DNA of 64,000 nt, from assembly GCF_036227565.1 (NCBI RefSeq), contig NZ_CP109460.1:1860001-1924000 (forward strand), read 5' to 3'. The notes below the pieces were generated by a model that worked only from the letters and a program-made list of their open reading frames with translations, was not told the DNA's origin and searched no databases. The DNA is from Streptomyces sp. NBC_01454 (GTDB lineage: Bacteria > Actinomycetota > Actinomycetes > Streptomycetales > Streptomycetaceae). Both the position numbers and the translations under genes were made by a program. Each line of letters begins with the position of its first letter. Positions within the stretch are counted from its first letter, which is position 1. This document shows positions 38,189-50,327 of the stretch, piece after piece.

Positions 38189-39112
38189 CTAGAACTCGAT
38201 CCGCTCACGGCGCGCGAAGCGCATCGTGAGGACGGCGAACAACAGCGTGACGACGAGCATGGCGACACCCATCGCCGCCGCATAGCCGAACTGGCTGTCA
38301 CGGAAAGCGGTTTGGTAGAGCCGCAGCGGCACGACATCGGTGGCGCCGTCCGGCCCGCCCATGTTCACCGACATGATCTGCACCAGGGCGAAGGCGTCCA
38401 TCGCGATGATGCCCATATAGACCCAGCCGGTCTGCACGGTGTCCCACAGCAGCGGCAGGGTGATCCGGAAGAACGTGTGGAGCCGGTTGGCCCCGTCCAG
38501 CAGCGAGGCCTCGTAGATCTCCCGCGGAATGGAGGCCATGGCGGCGGAGAAGAGCACGACGTAGAAGCCGACATTCGCCCAGACCATCACCACCATGATG
38601 CAGGCGAGAGCGATGCTGCGTTCACCCAGCCAGGAACTCTGCAGCGAATCCAGACCCACCGCGCCGAGCAGCGAGTTGAGCATGCCGTCGTGCGGATCCG
38701 GGTTGTAGATGTTGAACCAGATCACCGAGATGATGGTGATCGAGATGACCTGTGGGAAGAAGTAGACGAATTTGTAGAACGAGGCCCCGCGGACACCGGT
38801 GATGAGGGCGCCGCGGCGGGCCCGGCCACCGACATTGAGCATGAAGGCGAAGAACAGCCCCAGGGCGAGGGTGGCGAGGGGGACCAGCACCAGCATGATG
38901 ACGTTGTGCTGGAGCGCGTTCCAGAACTCGTCGCTGTGCAGCAGCTTGTCGTAGTTGCCCAGACCGATGTTCTTGGCGGCGCCCCGCAGGCCGCTCCATT
39001 CCGTGGTCGAGATCTGGAATGCCTGGACGAACGGCGAGATCACAAAGATCGCGTAGACCAGCAGAGGCAGGGCCAGGAACCCCACGATGAATCGGTACTT
39101 GCCGTGTTGCAT
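38189..39112 (-). CDS. ngcF: N-acetylglucosamine/chitobiose ABC permease
   Basis: 307 residues, MalF-type permease with six TM helices. YEASLLDGANRLHTFFRITLP is the EAA loop. The long periplasmic segment includes NPDPHDGMLNSLLGAVGLD. ATG at 39112 is chosen; GGGAGG lies further upstream and an in-frame TTG at 39139 is less likely. Directly follows ngcE; works with NgcG and an unlinked ATPase. Confidence 0.85.
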   Translation of the reverse strand: MQHGKYRFIVGFLALPLLVYAIFVISPFVQAFQISTTEWSGLRGAAKNIGLGNYDKLLHSDEFWNALQHNVIMLVLVPLATLALGLFFAFMLNVGGRARRGALITGVRGASFYKFVYFFPQVISITIISVIWFNIYNPDPHDGMLNSLLGAVGLDSLQSSWLGERSIALACIMVVMVWANVGFYVVLFSAAMASIPREIYEASLLDGANRLHTFFRITLPLLWDTVQTGWVYMGIIAMDAFALVQIMSVNMGGPDGATDVVPLRLYQTAFRDSQFGYAAAMGVAMLVVTLLFAVLTMRFARRERIEF

Positions 39113-39152
39113 TGCGCTCCCCGGCCCCTCCCTCGTCAAGTGGCGTGTGTGG

Positions 39153-40607
39153 TCAGGCCTCGCGGTGGAACTTGGTGACGGAGTCGTCCTTGGCGAATTC
39201 GTCCGCGTACTGCTGAGCCTTCTTGATCCACTCCGCCGCCTTCATGTCACCGGTCAGCAGCTGGCTGGTGAGCCCGCCCAGCTTCTCGTCGGTCAGCTTC
39301 GGATACCACTCCTGCAGCTGGATCATCAGCAGGTTCCGGCCCCCCGCCGTGACGGCCTCGGCGGCCGAGGAGAGCCCCGGCGAGAGCCGCATGCCTTCGG
39401 TCGCGCCCTTGACCGCGGTGAGCGACCGGACCTTTGTCGCGAAATTCTGCGCATGCTTCTTTGAGAGCAGAATGCGCAGCAGCTCCATGCCGCCGACCGG
39501 GTTCTTGCCGTCCTTCGCCACGATGAACGGCTCGCTGGGCTCGGCGCGCAGGGTGCCGTGCGGCATCTTGTCGCCGCTGCCGCCGTTGAACAGCGGGCCG
39601 ACGGCCATGTCGAAGTCCTTCGGCGTGGTCGGCGCGGCCTCGTTCTCCACCCAGGAACCGTTGGGGATGAAGACGGCCTTGCCCCGGGTCCAGGCGGTCT
39701 GCGACTGGATGTGCGTCAGGCCCTGGCTGCCCTGAAGGAAGTAGCCCTTGGCGGCCAGCTCCGCATAGTGCTCGACGACCTGCTTGACCGCGTCGTTCGA
39801 CGTCCAGGCCCTGGGCTCCAGGTTGTCGATGGCGATCCATTTGTCGAGACCGCCGATCTTGGCGATCTGCGCGAACATATTGAAGTGGACGTAGTACGGG
39901 TACTTGCCCGGGTACGTCCAGGGCGCCACACCCGTCTTCTTGATATCGCCGCAGAGCTTGATCATGTCGTCGAACGAGGTCGGGTACGCCCAGCCCTTGT
40001 CCTTCAACAGCTTGTGGGAATACCACGTGCCATAGACCGTGAACGCGTAGTAGAAGACATCGAACGCATCCTTGTGCTTGCCCTTTTCCAGGGTGCTGGG
40101 ATAAAGCGTGTCCCGGACCTTCTTCTTCGGATCGTCCAGCGAGGGTGCGTCGAGCAGCTCCGTCAGATCCTGCAACTGGCCCTGTGCGGACAGCTTGTTC
40201 ATGTCCAGATGGTCGGCACCGGAATTGTCGATGATGTCCGGGGGGTTTCCGCCGGCGAAGCGCGGCTGCAGCTTCGGTCCGACCTGCTGCGTGCCGGTGT
40301 GCTTGACGGTGACGCCATAGGTCTTGTCATAGTCGGCCTCGGCGTCCTTGGCGTACTGGTCGCCCAGTCCGCCCTTGAAGATGAACGCCTCCAGGGCCGC
40401 GCCCTTCTTCACGCCCAGCGGATTCTTCGCCGAGGTCGCGCCCTTGTTCTTGGCCCCTTTGCCGTCGTTGCCGTCGTTGCCGTCGTTGCCGCCACCGCCT
40501 CCGGTGGCACACGCCGACAGCGTTCCCATCGCCGGTACGGCGATGATTCCCAGGGCAGCGGCTCGTTTGACCAGATCGCGACGGTTGAATGAAGAGGTGG
40601 ATCCCAT
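39153..40607 (-). CDS. ngcE: N-acetylglucosamine/chitobiose-binding lipoprotein
   Basis: 484 residues. Signal carries RRDLVKRAAALGI, a Tat-like twin-arginine, and a lipobox LSAC, then a GGGGGNDGNDGNDG linker. The body is an extracellular solute-binding family 1 protein of the NgcE type (TIGR03851): LGDQYAKDAEADYDKTYGV, YYAFTVYGTWYSHKLLKDKG, IPNGSWVENEAAP. Binds GlcNAc and chitobiose in S. olivaceoviridis NgcE. ATG at 40607. First gene of ngcEFG (SCO6005-6007-like by position, recalled), with a DasR-like site upstream. Confidence 0.9.
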   Translation of the reverse strand: MGSTSSFNRRDLVKRAAALGIIAVPAMGTLSACATGGGGGNDGNDGNDGKGAKNKGATSAKNPLGVKKGAALEAFIFKGGLGDQYAKDAEADYDKTYGVTVKHTGTQQVGPKLQPRFAGGNPPDIIDNSGADHLDMNKLSAQGQLQDLTELLDAPSLDDPKKKVRDTLYPSTLEKGKHKDAFDVFYYAFTVYGTWYSHKLLKDKGWAYPTSFDDMIKLCGDIKKTGVAPWTYPGKYPYYVHFNMFAQIAKIGGLDKWIAIDNLEPRAWTSNDAVKQVVEHYAELAAKGYFLQGSQGLTHIQSQTAWTRGKAVFIPNGSWVENEAAPTTPKDFDMAVGPLFNGGSGDKMPHGTLRAEPSEPFIVAKDGKNPVGGMELLRILLSKKHAQNFATKVRSLTAVKGATEGMRLSPGLSSAAEAVTAGGRNLLMIQLQEWYPKLTDEKLGGLTSQLLTGDMKAAEWIKKAQQYADEFAKDDSVTKFHREA

Positions 40608-40789
40608 GCTCAAGTCCTCGCCTTCTTCAGGACTCAGGCGGTGTACCGGAGCCACCCCGGCACCGCGGGTCAGATGAAGCTGAGTTGTACGGGATGTGCA
40701 CCGGGCTCGCCAGGGAAGTGCGGGGAGATCATCCGTTCCCCGCTTTCCCCCCGGATCCACGGCCGTGTCGCACGGCCGGTCGGACGCCG

Positions 40790-40805
40790 ACAGGTATAGT
40801 CCACT
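40790..40805. promoter_or_regulatory. DasR-like (dre) operator upstream of ngcE
   Basis: Read on the minus strand, AGTGGACTATACCTGT matches the dre pattern A(C/G)TGGTCTAGACCA(C/G)T at 13 of 16 positions. It is 183 bp before ngcE. DasR is the GlcNAc-responsive GntR regulator known for chitin and GlcNAc genes, so control here fits the pathway. Confidence 0.5.
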
Positions 40806-40948
40806 TCCGGTCGCAGGGGCAAGATCGAACGCAGGGTCGGACGGCAGTCTTTCCCTAGTTGAGACCTCCCTGGCATGCGGAAGATTTTCCGGTCGTCGCC
40901 ACCGGGCGCCCCGGTGACACGACCGGCCCACCGATCTCGGCGTCACCC

Positions 40949-40979
40949 TTGACACCACGGCCCCCACGCACGTTACTTA
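40949..40979 (+). promoter_or_regulatory. Promoter of the GH92 gene
   Basis: TTGACA at 40949-40954, then TACTTA-like -10 sequence around 40972-40979 (spacer 17-19). Good match for a housekeeping promoter about 65 bp before the start. The inverted repeat TGACAACGATGTCA at 41008-41021 just downstream may be an operator. Confidence 0.45.
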
Positions 40980-41041
40980 TCTCTGCCTTAACTTGGCGCC
41001 ACCCAACTGACAACGATGTCACCCTGGTTGAGAGGGCTCGC

Positions 41042-44000
41042 GTGCGGCTCAGACACCGGCACCGTCCACTGCGGGCGGTCGCCCGCCCCGCCGCCCTCCT
41101 GGCGGCCGCCCTGCTCGTCATCACCGGGCCTCTGCCCGCCGGCACGGCCCAGGCCGCACCACCTCAACGCCCGCACGGGGCAACGGAGTTCCACTCCTCC
41201 TTCGAACCCGGCGACCCCCAGCCGGACTGGACGGACGCCGTCGAGACCGGCCCCGACGGAAAGCCCAAGGCCTCCGGCGTCACCCCGGAGACCACCCCCG
41301 CGGCGCCCGGAATGAGCACCGGCACCGACACCGGACCCGCCGACTCCCCCACCGCCAAGGCGCACGCCGGCTTCAGCGGCCGCCACGCGCTGCGCTATGC
41401 CGGCACCCACACCGCCGCCGGCCGCGGCTACGCGTACAACAAGGTCTTCGATGTCAGCGTCCCCGTCACCGGGGCCACTTCGCTCTCCTACGAGATCTTC
41501 CCGGAGATGGCGCGGAGCGATCCGGACTACCCGGCCACCCATGCCGCCCTCGATCTGGCCTTCACCGACGGCACCTATCTCAGCGAGCTGTCCGCCGTCG
41601 ACCAGCACGGCGCACCGCTGACGCCGCAGGGGCAGGGCGCCTCCAAGACGCTCTACGCCAACCAGTGGAACCACCGGGTCGCACGGATCGGCGCGGTCGC
41701 CGCCGGCAAGACCGTCGCCCGGGTCCTGGTCGCCTACGACGCGCCCAGGGCCCCGCGGACCGCCGCGGCCTTCCGCGGCTGGGTCGATGACATCACCCTG
41801 GCCCCCGCGCCCCCGGACAAGCTGCTCGCCCATCTCTCCGACTACGCCCTCACCACCCGCGGCACGCTCTCCAGCGGCAGCTTCTCGCGCGGCAACACCT
41901 TCCCCGCCACGGCCGTCCCCAACGGCTTCAACTTCTGGACCCCGGTGACCAACGCGGGCTCCGCCGACTGGCTCTACGAATACGCGCGGAAGAACAACGC
42001 CGACAACCTGCCCACCCTGCAGGCCTTCAGCGCCAGCCATGAGCCGAGCCCGTGGATGGGCGACCGGCAGACCTTCCAGGTCATGCCGTCCGTCGCGGCC
42101 GGCACCCCGGACGCCTCGCGCACCGGCCGGGCGCTGCCCTTCCACCACAGCAACGAGATCGCGAAGCCGCACTACTACGGCGTGACCTTCGACAACGGCC
42201 TCAAGACGGAGATCACCCCGACCGATCACGCCGCGGTGATGCGCTTCACCTTCCCCGGCGACCGGGCGAGCCTGATCTTCGACAACGTCAACGACAAGGG
42301 CGGCCTGAGCCTGGACACCGAGCGCGGCACCGTCACCGGCTTCTCGGACGTCCGCAGCGGGCTGTCGGTCGGCGCCACCCGGCTCTTCGTCTACGGCGTC
42401 TTCGACGCCCCGGTGAGCGGCGGCGGCCGGCTCGGGGGCGGAGGCGGCAAGGACGTCACCGGCTATCTCCGCTTCCGGCCGGGCGCGGACCGCACCGTGA
42501 CCATGCGGATCGCGACCTCCCTGATCAGCGTGGACCAGGCGAAGGCGAATCTGGACCGGGAGATCCCCGCCGGGTCCACCTTCGCCGGCGTCCGGGACCG
42601 GGCGCAGGCGCAGTGGGACGACCTGCTGGGCCGGATCGAGGTCCAGGGCGCCGGCCGCGACCAGCTCACCACCCTCTACTCCAACCTCTACCGCCTCTAC
42701 CTCTACCCCAACTCCGGTTTCGAGCAGGTGGGTTCGCGGCGCCGTTACGCCAGCCCGTTCTCCCCGCAGACCGGCCCGGACACCCCCGAGCACACCGGCT
42801 CGAAGATCGTTGACGGTGAGATCTACGTCAACAACGGCTTCTGGGACACCTACCGGACGACCTGGCCCGCCTATTCCCTGCTCACCCCGGAGCGGGCCGG
42901 GAAAATGGTCGACGGTTTCGTGCAGCAGTACAAGGACGGCGGCTGGATCTCCCGCTGGTCCTCGCCGGGTTACGCGGACCTGATGACCGGTACGAGTTCC
43001 GATGTGGCCTTCGCCGACGCGTATGCCAAGGGAGTCACGTTCGACGCCGAGGCCGCCTATGCCGCGGCCGTCAAGAACGCCACCGTCGCCCCGCCGAACC
43101 CCGGCGTCGGCCGCAAGGGCATGGCCACCGCCCCGTTCCTCGGCTACACCGGCACCGACACCCGCGAGGGAATGTCCTGGGCACTGGAGGGCTATCTCAA
43201 CGACTTCGGTATCGCCCGCATGGGCAAGGCCCTCTACGAGAAGACCAAAAAGCCCCGCTACAAGGAGGAATCGGCGTATTTCCTGGGCCGCGCCCAGAAT
43301 TACGTCAAGCTCTTCGACACCAGGGTCGGCTTCTTCCAGGGCAAGGACGCCCGGGGCGACTGGCGGCTGCCCCCGGACCGGTTCGACCCCCGCGTCTGGG
43401 GCTACGACTACACCGAGACCAACGCCTGGACCTTTGCCTTCACCGCTCCGCAGGACACCCGGGGGCTGGCCAACCTTTATGGCGGCCGGGACGGCTTGGC
43501 CCGCAAGCTGGACGCCTACTTCTCCACCCCGGAGACCGCGTCCCGGGAATTCGCCGGCTCCTACGGCGGTGTCATCCACGAAATGACCGAGGCCCGCGAC
43601 ACACGGATGGGCATGTACGGGCACAGCAACCAGCCCTCGCACCACATCGCCTATGTCTATGACGCGGCCGGCCGCCCCTGGAAGACCCAGGAGAAGGTCC
43701 GCGAGGCGATGTCCCGGCTCTATCTCGGCAGTGAGTCCGGTCAGGGATATCCGGGGGACGAGGACAACGGCGAGATGTCCGCGTGGTACGTCTTCAGCGC
43801 GCTGGGCTTCTATCCGCTGGTGATGGGCCAGGGTGAATACGCGGTGGGCTCCCCGCTGTTCACCAAGGCCACGGTCCATCTGGAGAACGGCCACGATCTC
43901 ACCATCAACGCCCCGCACAACTCCGCGCGCAACATCTACGTCCAGAAGCTCACCCTCAACGGCACGCCGTGGAATTCCACCGCCCTGCCGCACCGGCTGC

Positions 44001-44458
44001 TCGCCCGCGGCGGCACCCTGGACTTCACCATGGGCCCCGAGCCGTCCGCCTGGGGCAGCGGCCCGCACGCGGCACCCACCTCGATCACCAAGGACGACAA
44101 GGTCCCCGACCCGCCCCGGGACCTGACCGACCCCGGCGGCGGCCCGCTCTACGACAACACCTCCGACACCTCCGCCGAACTGACCGGTGCCCCGGTGGAC
44201 CTCGCCCGGCCCGCCGAGGTCACGTCGTACACCCTCACGTCGGCACAGCGCGCCGGCGCACCGTCCGGCTGGACGCTGGAGGGTTCCGCGGACGGGGAGC
44301 GGTGGACGCGGCTGGATCACCGCGAGGGGGAGTCCTTCACCTGGGACCGGCAGACCCGCGTCTTCGGCATCGCCCGGCCGGGCAGCTACCGGCACTACCG
44401 GGTGGTGCCCGACCACGGGGGCACCCTCGCCGAGGTGGAGTTGCTCGGGTCGCCGTGA
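41042..44458 (+). CDS. Secreted GH92 alpha-1,2-mannosidase-like glycosidase
   Basis: 1138 residues. N-terminal signal (RPLRAVARPAALLAAALLVIT, cleavage after AQA near 40). After a beta-rich N-domain of about 300 residues the GH92 catalytic domain runs from about 310 to 1000; the hallmark NGEMSAWYVFSALGFYP, with acidic catalytic residues, is near 907-923. EMTEARDTRMGMYGHSNQPS is another family motif. A C-terminal F5/8-like domain (about 1020-1138) likely binds carbohydrate. GH92 enzymes act on mannose in fungal or plant glycans. GTG start at 41042. Divergent from ngcE. Confidence 0.85.
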   Translation: MRLRHRHRPLRAVARPAALLAAALLVITGPLPAGTAQAAPPQRPHGATEFHSSFEPGDPQPDWTDAVETGPDGKPKASGVTPETTPAAPGMSTGTDTGPADSPTAKAHAGFSGRHALRYAGTHTAAGRGYAYNKVFDVSVPVTGATSLSYEIFPEMARSDPDYPATHAALDLAFTDGTYLSELSAVDQHGAPLTPQGQGASKTLYANQWNHRVARIGAVAAGKTVARVLVAYDAPRAPRTAAAFRGWVDDITLAPAPPDKLLAHLSDYALTTRGTLSSGSFSRGNTFPATAVPNGFNFWTPVTNAGSADWLYEYARKNNADNLPTLQAFSASHEPSPWMGDRQTFQVMPSVAAGTPDASRTGRALPFHHSNEIAKPHYYGVTFDNGLKTEITPTDHAAVMRFTFPGDRASLIFDNVNDKGGLSLDTERGTVTGFSDVRSGLSVGATRLFVYGVFDAPVSGGGRLGGGGGKDVTGYLRFRPGADRTVTMRIATSLISVDQAKANLDREIPAGSTFAGVRDRAQAQWDDLLGRIEVQGAGRDQLTTLYSNLYRLYLYPNSGFEQVGSRRRYASPFSPQTGPDTPEHTGSKIVDGEIYVNNGFWDTYRTTWPAYSLLTPERAGKMVDGFVQQYKDGGWISRWSSPGYADLMTGTSSDVAFADAYAKGVTFDAEAAYAAAVKNATVAPPNPGVGRKGMATAPFLGYTGTDTREGMSWALEGYLNDFGIARMGKALYEKTKKPRYKEESAYFLGRAQNYVKLFDTRVGFFQGKDARGDWRLPPDRFDPRVWGYDYTETNAWTFAFTAPQDTRGLANLYGGRDGLARKLDAYFSTPETASREFAGSYGGVIHEMTEARDTRMGMYGHSNQPSHHIAYVYDAAGRPWKTQEKVREAMSRLYLGSESGQGYPGDEDNGEMSAWYVFSALGFYPLVMGQGEYAVGSPLFTKATVHLENGHDLTINAPHNSARNIYVQKLTLNGTPWNSTALPHRLLARGGTLDFTMGPEPSAWGSGPHAAPTSITKDDKVPDPPRDLTDPGGGPLYDNTSDTSAELTGAPVDLARPAEVTSYTLTSAQRAGAPSGWTLEGSADGERWTRLDHREGESFTWDRQTRVFGIARPGSYRHYRVVPDHGGTLAEVELLGSP

Positions 44459-44471
44459 TCCCGGGCGCCGC

Positions 44472-44527
44472 CGGTACGCGACGGGCCGCACCCCCTCGCC
44501 CGAGGGAGTGCGGCCCGTCGCGTACCG
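44472..44527. terminator. Bidirectional terminator GH92 / acnA
   Basis: Two perfect 20-base arms (44472-44491 and 44508-44527), beginning CGGTACGCGACGG and ending CCGTCGCGTACCG, with a 16-base loop that itself pairs (CCCTCG with CGAGGG). In the 93 bp gap between convergent genes. Confidence 0.85.
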
Positions 44528-44551
44528 CCGGCCGTCAGCCGGCGGCCCGGC

Positions 44552-47365
<2,814 letters not shown>

Positions 47366-47399
47366 CTACTGGCGCGGCAGCGGTACGCCTCTCGGTAGA

Positions 47400-47417
47400 T
47401 ATCTCGATGTCGAGATA
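47400..47417. promoter_or_regulatory. 18-bp near-perfect palindrome upstream of acnA
   Basis: TATCTCGATGTCGAGATA: perfect 8-base arms with a two-base centre, 134 bp before acnA. Regulator not recognised. AT-rich in a GC-rich context. Confidence 0.55.
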
Positions 47418-47540
47418 ACTCTAATACATTGCCGCTACGGGGTCATGCCCTGACCTCTGCTGTCTGGTCACACTGCGATGCGAGTCGTCTCATCGAACCG
47501 CTTGCCGAAGCGCCTCACACCCCGCGCGCCGCGGCCCCTT

Positions 47541-48302
47541 TCAGGGCCGCTGCGCCACCAACAGGTCGACCACGTAGCGCTCTTCGAGCATCCCGTCGGG
47601 GAAGACCTCCTGGAGACGACGGCGTTCCTCGGCAAGAAAGGCGCGATTGCCCTCCTCGCCGAGAACGAGGAACGCCGAGCGGCTGCCGATGTTCGCCAGA
47701 TGCACATCGAGGGGAACGGCACGGTGCCACCGCACCTGGCGACGGACGACGTGGAGTCCCGTGAGGCCGGCGAAGCGGATGGCTGCACGGTCATCGGTCA
47801 GGAGCCCCGAACGCGGCTTCACCCCGCAGTGCCGGGCGATGCGCTCGTGCTGCGCGACGATCCAGGGCACGTCGAACGCGTGCGTGTTCCACCACACCGC
47901 GAGCGCGCCACCCCGGCGCAGCACGCGCAGAGCCTCCGGGACGGAGCGGCTGGTGTCGGTCCACTGCCAGGCCTGTGCGTAGGTGATCAGATCGTGGGAG
48001 GCATCGGCCAAGGGCAGGGCGTTGCCGTCGCCCCGGACGACCGGCACATCGGGCAGCGCGCGGCGGAGCTGAGCCACCATGCCGTCGCCGGGCTCGACGG
48101 CGATCACGTCGGCGCCACGCTCACGCAAGAGGGCGGTGGCGATCCCGGTGCCCGCTCCGACATCGGCGACACGACTCCCGGCAAGAGCACACCCCGTGCA
48201 TTCCTCGATCACGTCAAGGAGGGAGGAAGGATACGAAGGACGGGCAGCCGCGTACTGGGCGGCGGCTTTGCTGAACGACTGGGCTCGCGCGATCGCAGAC
48301 AT
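47541..48302 (-). CDS. SAM-dependent methyltransferase
   Basis: 253 residues, class I methyltransferase (Methyltransf_11-like). The glycine-rich SAM motif VADVGAGTGIATALL is at about 45-60, the acidic residue in VIAVEPG follows, and VRGDGNALPLADASHDLITYAQ is motif II/III. The N-terminus AQSFSKAAAQYAAARPSYPS is typical of small-molecule methyltransferases of this clade. Substrate unknown. ATG at 48302 with AGGA upstream. Divergent from the MarR-MFS unit. Confidence 0.82.
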   Translation of the reverse strand: MSAIARAQSFSKAAAQYAAARPSYPSSLLDVIEECTGCALAGSRVADVGAGTGIATALLRERGADVIAVEPGDGMVAQLRRALPDVPVVRGDGNALPLADASHDLITYAQAWQWTDTSRSVPEALRVLRRGGALAVWWNTHAFDVPWIVAQHERIARHCGVKPRSGLLTDDRAAIRFAGLTGLHVVRRQVRWHRAVPLDVHLANIGSRSAFLVLGEEGNRAFLAEERRRLQEVFPDGMLEERYVVDLLVAQRP

Positions 48303-48472
48303 CTGCCCATCCTCGCGACGCGCCACCTCCCGCCGACGTCAACCGGCCACGCAAGGTCCGTTTCAGTACGCTCACTCTGCATTGCGTCGAGAGAGCCGTA
48401 CCTTCCGGCACCCCCTCCCGGCCGCCACCACATCCCCTCCTGACGCACGGCAGCACCGAAGCCCGAAATCCC

Positions 48473-48496
48473 AACAGTACTTATATAAGTGCTGTT
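48473..48496. promoter_or_regulatory. MarR operator upstream of the MarR-MFS operon
   Basis: AACAGTACTTA and TAAGTGCTGTT: 11-base arms with one mismatch and a two-base TA centre. It ends 11 bp before the MarR start. Typical for MarR autorepression. Confidence 0.7.
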
Positions 48497-48507
48497 ACAT
48501 TTTTGGG

Positions 48508-49011
48508 ATGACGCCAACGGATCCCGCCCCCGACCCCACACACCACAGCCGCTGGCGGCCGCTGCGGATGCTGCAGGCCTCGATGGACGCGGAGATCGCC
48601 CGGGTCTACGCGGAGAAGGAGATCGACGGGCTCAAGCCGAGCTACGTCATGGAGCTGCTCCGGCTGCATGCCGAGGGGCCGATGACCATCACCGAGCTGG
48701 CCGCGTCGGTCGAGCGGACGCATTCGGCGCTCAGTCAAAAGGTGGCCGCGATGCGCGCGGCCGGCTGGGTCAGGACCGTCCCGGGCGACGACGGGCGCAG
48801 CAAGAAGGTGACGCTCACGGACGAGGCCCGCCGCGTGGCCGCCCGGCTGGCGGCGGAATGGCGGGCCACCGAGGCCGCGCTCGCCGAGCTCGAGGCGGAG
48901 ATCCCCTATCCCCTCAGCCGGGTCGTCACCGACATCGAGCAGGCCCTCGCCCGCAAGAGCTTCCACGACCGGATCACCGAGAAGCTGGCCGCGGACCCCG
49001 CATGGGAGTGA
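48508..49011 (+). CDS. MarR-family regulator
   Basis: 167 residues. Winged helix MTITELAASVERTHSALSQK, then DDGRSKKVTLTDEARR, is MarR-like; the dimer helices are at the ends. ATG at 48508, 11 bp after an AT-rich inverted repeat. Its stop overlaps the next gene, an MFS transporter, so it probably represses a drug-efflux-like operon. Confidence 0.85.
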   Translation: MTPTDPAPDPTHHSRWRPLRMLQASMDAEIARVYAEKEIDGLKPSYVMELLRLHAEGPMTITELAASVERTHSALSQKVAAMRAAGWVRTVPGDDGRSKKVTLTDEARRVAARLAAEWRATEAALAELEAEIPYPLSRVVTDIEQALARKSFHDRITEKLAADPAWE

Positions 49012-50327
49012 GGCGGGCCCTCCTCGATGTGCGCCCGCTGCGCTCGTCGGCACCGTACCGGCGGCTCTGGGGCGGGCGGACACTCTCCGGGCTCGGCAGC
49101 CAGATGACGCTCGTCGCCGTGATGTACCAGGTCTGGCAGATGACGCACAGCACCGCCTGGACCGGCGCGGTGGGCCTCGCCAGGGCCGTGCCGCTCCTCG
49201 TCCTGGGGCTCTTCGCCGGATCCGTCGTCGACCGCGTGGACCGGCGGACCTGCTATCTGGCCGCCACCTGTGGCCAGACCGTCTGTTCCCTGCTGCTGGC
49301 CGTCCAGGGCTTCCTCGGCGGCCTGCCGACCCCGGGCGTGCTGCTGCTGGTCGCCGTGCAGTCCGGCTTCGGGGCCGGCAGCGGTCCGGCGGTCCGTACC
49401 TTCATCCCCCGCCTGCTTCCCGAGGACCAGCGCGCGGCCGGGCTGGCGCTGAACCGGATCGCCTTCCAGGGCGCCATGCTGACCGGCCCGGCGTTGGGCG
49501 GGCTGCTCCTGAACGGGCTGGGCCCCGGGGGCTGCTACCTGGTCGACGCGCTCACCTTCGCCGCGGCGCTGCACGGTGCGCGCGGCCTGCCGCGGATGCA
49601 CCCCGGGGACGAGCCCGCCAGGCCGGGTCTGCGCGGGGTGCGGGACGGCCTGGCCTTCCTGGTGCGCACGCCCGTCATTCGCGGGGCGCTCCTGACCGAC
49701 CTGGCCACCACCGTGCTGTCGATGCCGATCAGCCTGTTTCCCCTGATCAACGCGGAACGGTTCGGCGGCGGCCCCGGCACTCTCGGGCTGTTCCTGACCG
49801 CCCTCGCGGCCGGCGGCATCGTCGCGTCCGTCCTCTCCGGGACCTTCACCCGGAGCGCACGCCCCGGCCTGGTGATGCTCGGCGGGTCGGCGGCGTGGGG
49901 CATGGCGCTCACCCTGTTCGGCCTCTCGTCCCACCCGTGGGTCGGGCTGGGATTTCTGGTCCTGGCCGGCGCGGCCGACACGGTGTCCGTGGTGTGCCGC
50001 AACACCCTCGTCCAGCGGCACACCCCGGACGAACTGCTGGGCCGGGTCGGCGCCGCGGAGCAGATCGTCGGGCAGGCCGGACCGGACCTCGGCAATATGC
50101 GCCAAGGCCTGCTGGCCGACGCCACGTCAGGGGTGACCGCGCTGGTCAGCGGCGGCCTGCTGTGCGTCGGCGCGGTCGCCCTGGTGGGCGCCGCGACACC
50201 GGGGCTGCGCGGGTGCTCCACGGCGTCGCCCCGCCCCCGGGACGCTGCGGTGGCCGCCCCGGAGAAGGCTCAGAAGAATTCCGGGAAAGGTGTCGATCCG
50301 GCCGACGCCCCTTCGACGCGAGGGTGA
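49002..50327 (+). CDS. MFS transporter (EntS-like)
   Basis: 441 residues, 12 TM helices. SSAPYRRLWGGRTLSGLGSQ at the start and the loop FAGSVVDRVDRRTCYL (motif A-like) place it in the MFS; the overall layout is like the EntS/enterobactin-exporter family. Ends in a long cytosolic tail. ATG at 49002 overlaps the MarR stop by 10 bp (an in-frame GTG at 49008 is also possible). Coupled to the MarR gene and presumably controlled by it. Substrate unknown. Confidence 0.82.
   Translation: MGVRRALLDVRPLRSSAPYRRLWGGRTLSGLGSQMTLVAVMYQVWQMTHSTAWTGAVGLARAVPLLVLGLFAGSVVDRVDRRTCYLAATCGQTVCSLLLAVQGFLGGLPTPGVLLLVAVQSGFGAGSGPAVRTFIPRLLPEDQRAAGLALNRIAFQGAMLTGPALGGLLLNGLGPGGCYLVDALTFAAALHGARGLPRMHPGDEPARPGLRGVRDGLAFLVRTPVIRGALLTDLATTVLSMPISLFPLINAERFGGGPGTLGLFLTALAAGGIVASVLSGTFTRSARPGLVMLGGSAAWGMALTLFGLSSHPWVGLGFLVLAGAADTVSVVCRNTLVQRHTPDELLGRVGAAEQIVGQAGPDLGNMRQGLLADATSGVTALVSGGLLCVGAVALVGAATPGLRGCSTASPRPRDAAVAAPEKAQKNSGKGVDPADAPSTRG

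Larger units (their letters stand above)
40608..41041. other. 434-bp divergent region ngcE / GH92
   Basis: No gene. Holds a DasR-like site at 40790-40805, a -35/-10 pair for the GH92 gene at 40949-40979 and an inverted repeat TGACA-ACGA-TGTCA at 41008-41021 next to the GH92 start. Confidence 0.55.

Noticed and set aside
40988..44491. 1167-codon ORF antisense to GH92
   Set aside because: Shadow frame; no recognisable domain and GH92 motifs are clear on the plus strand.
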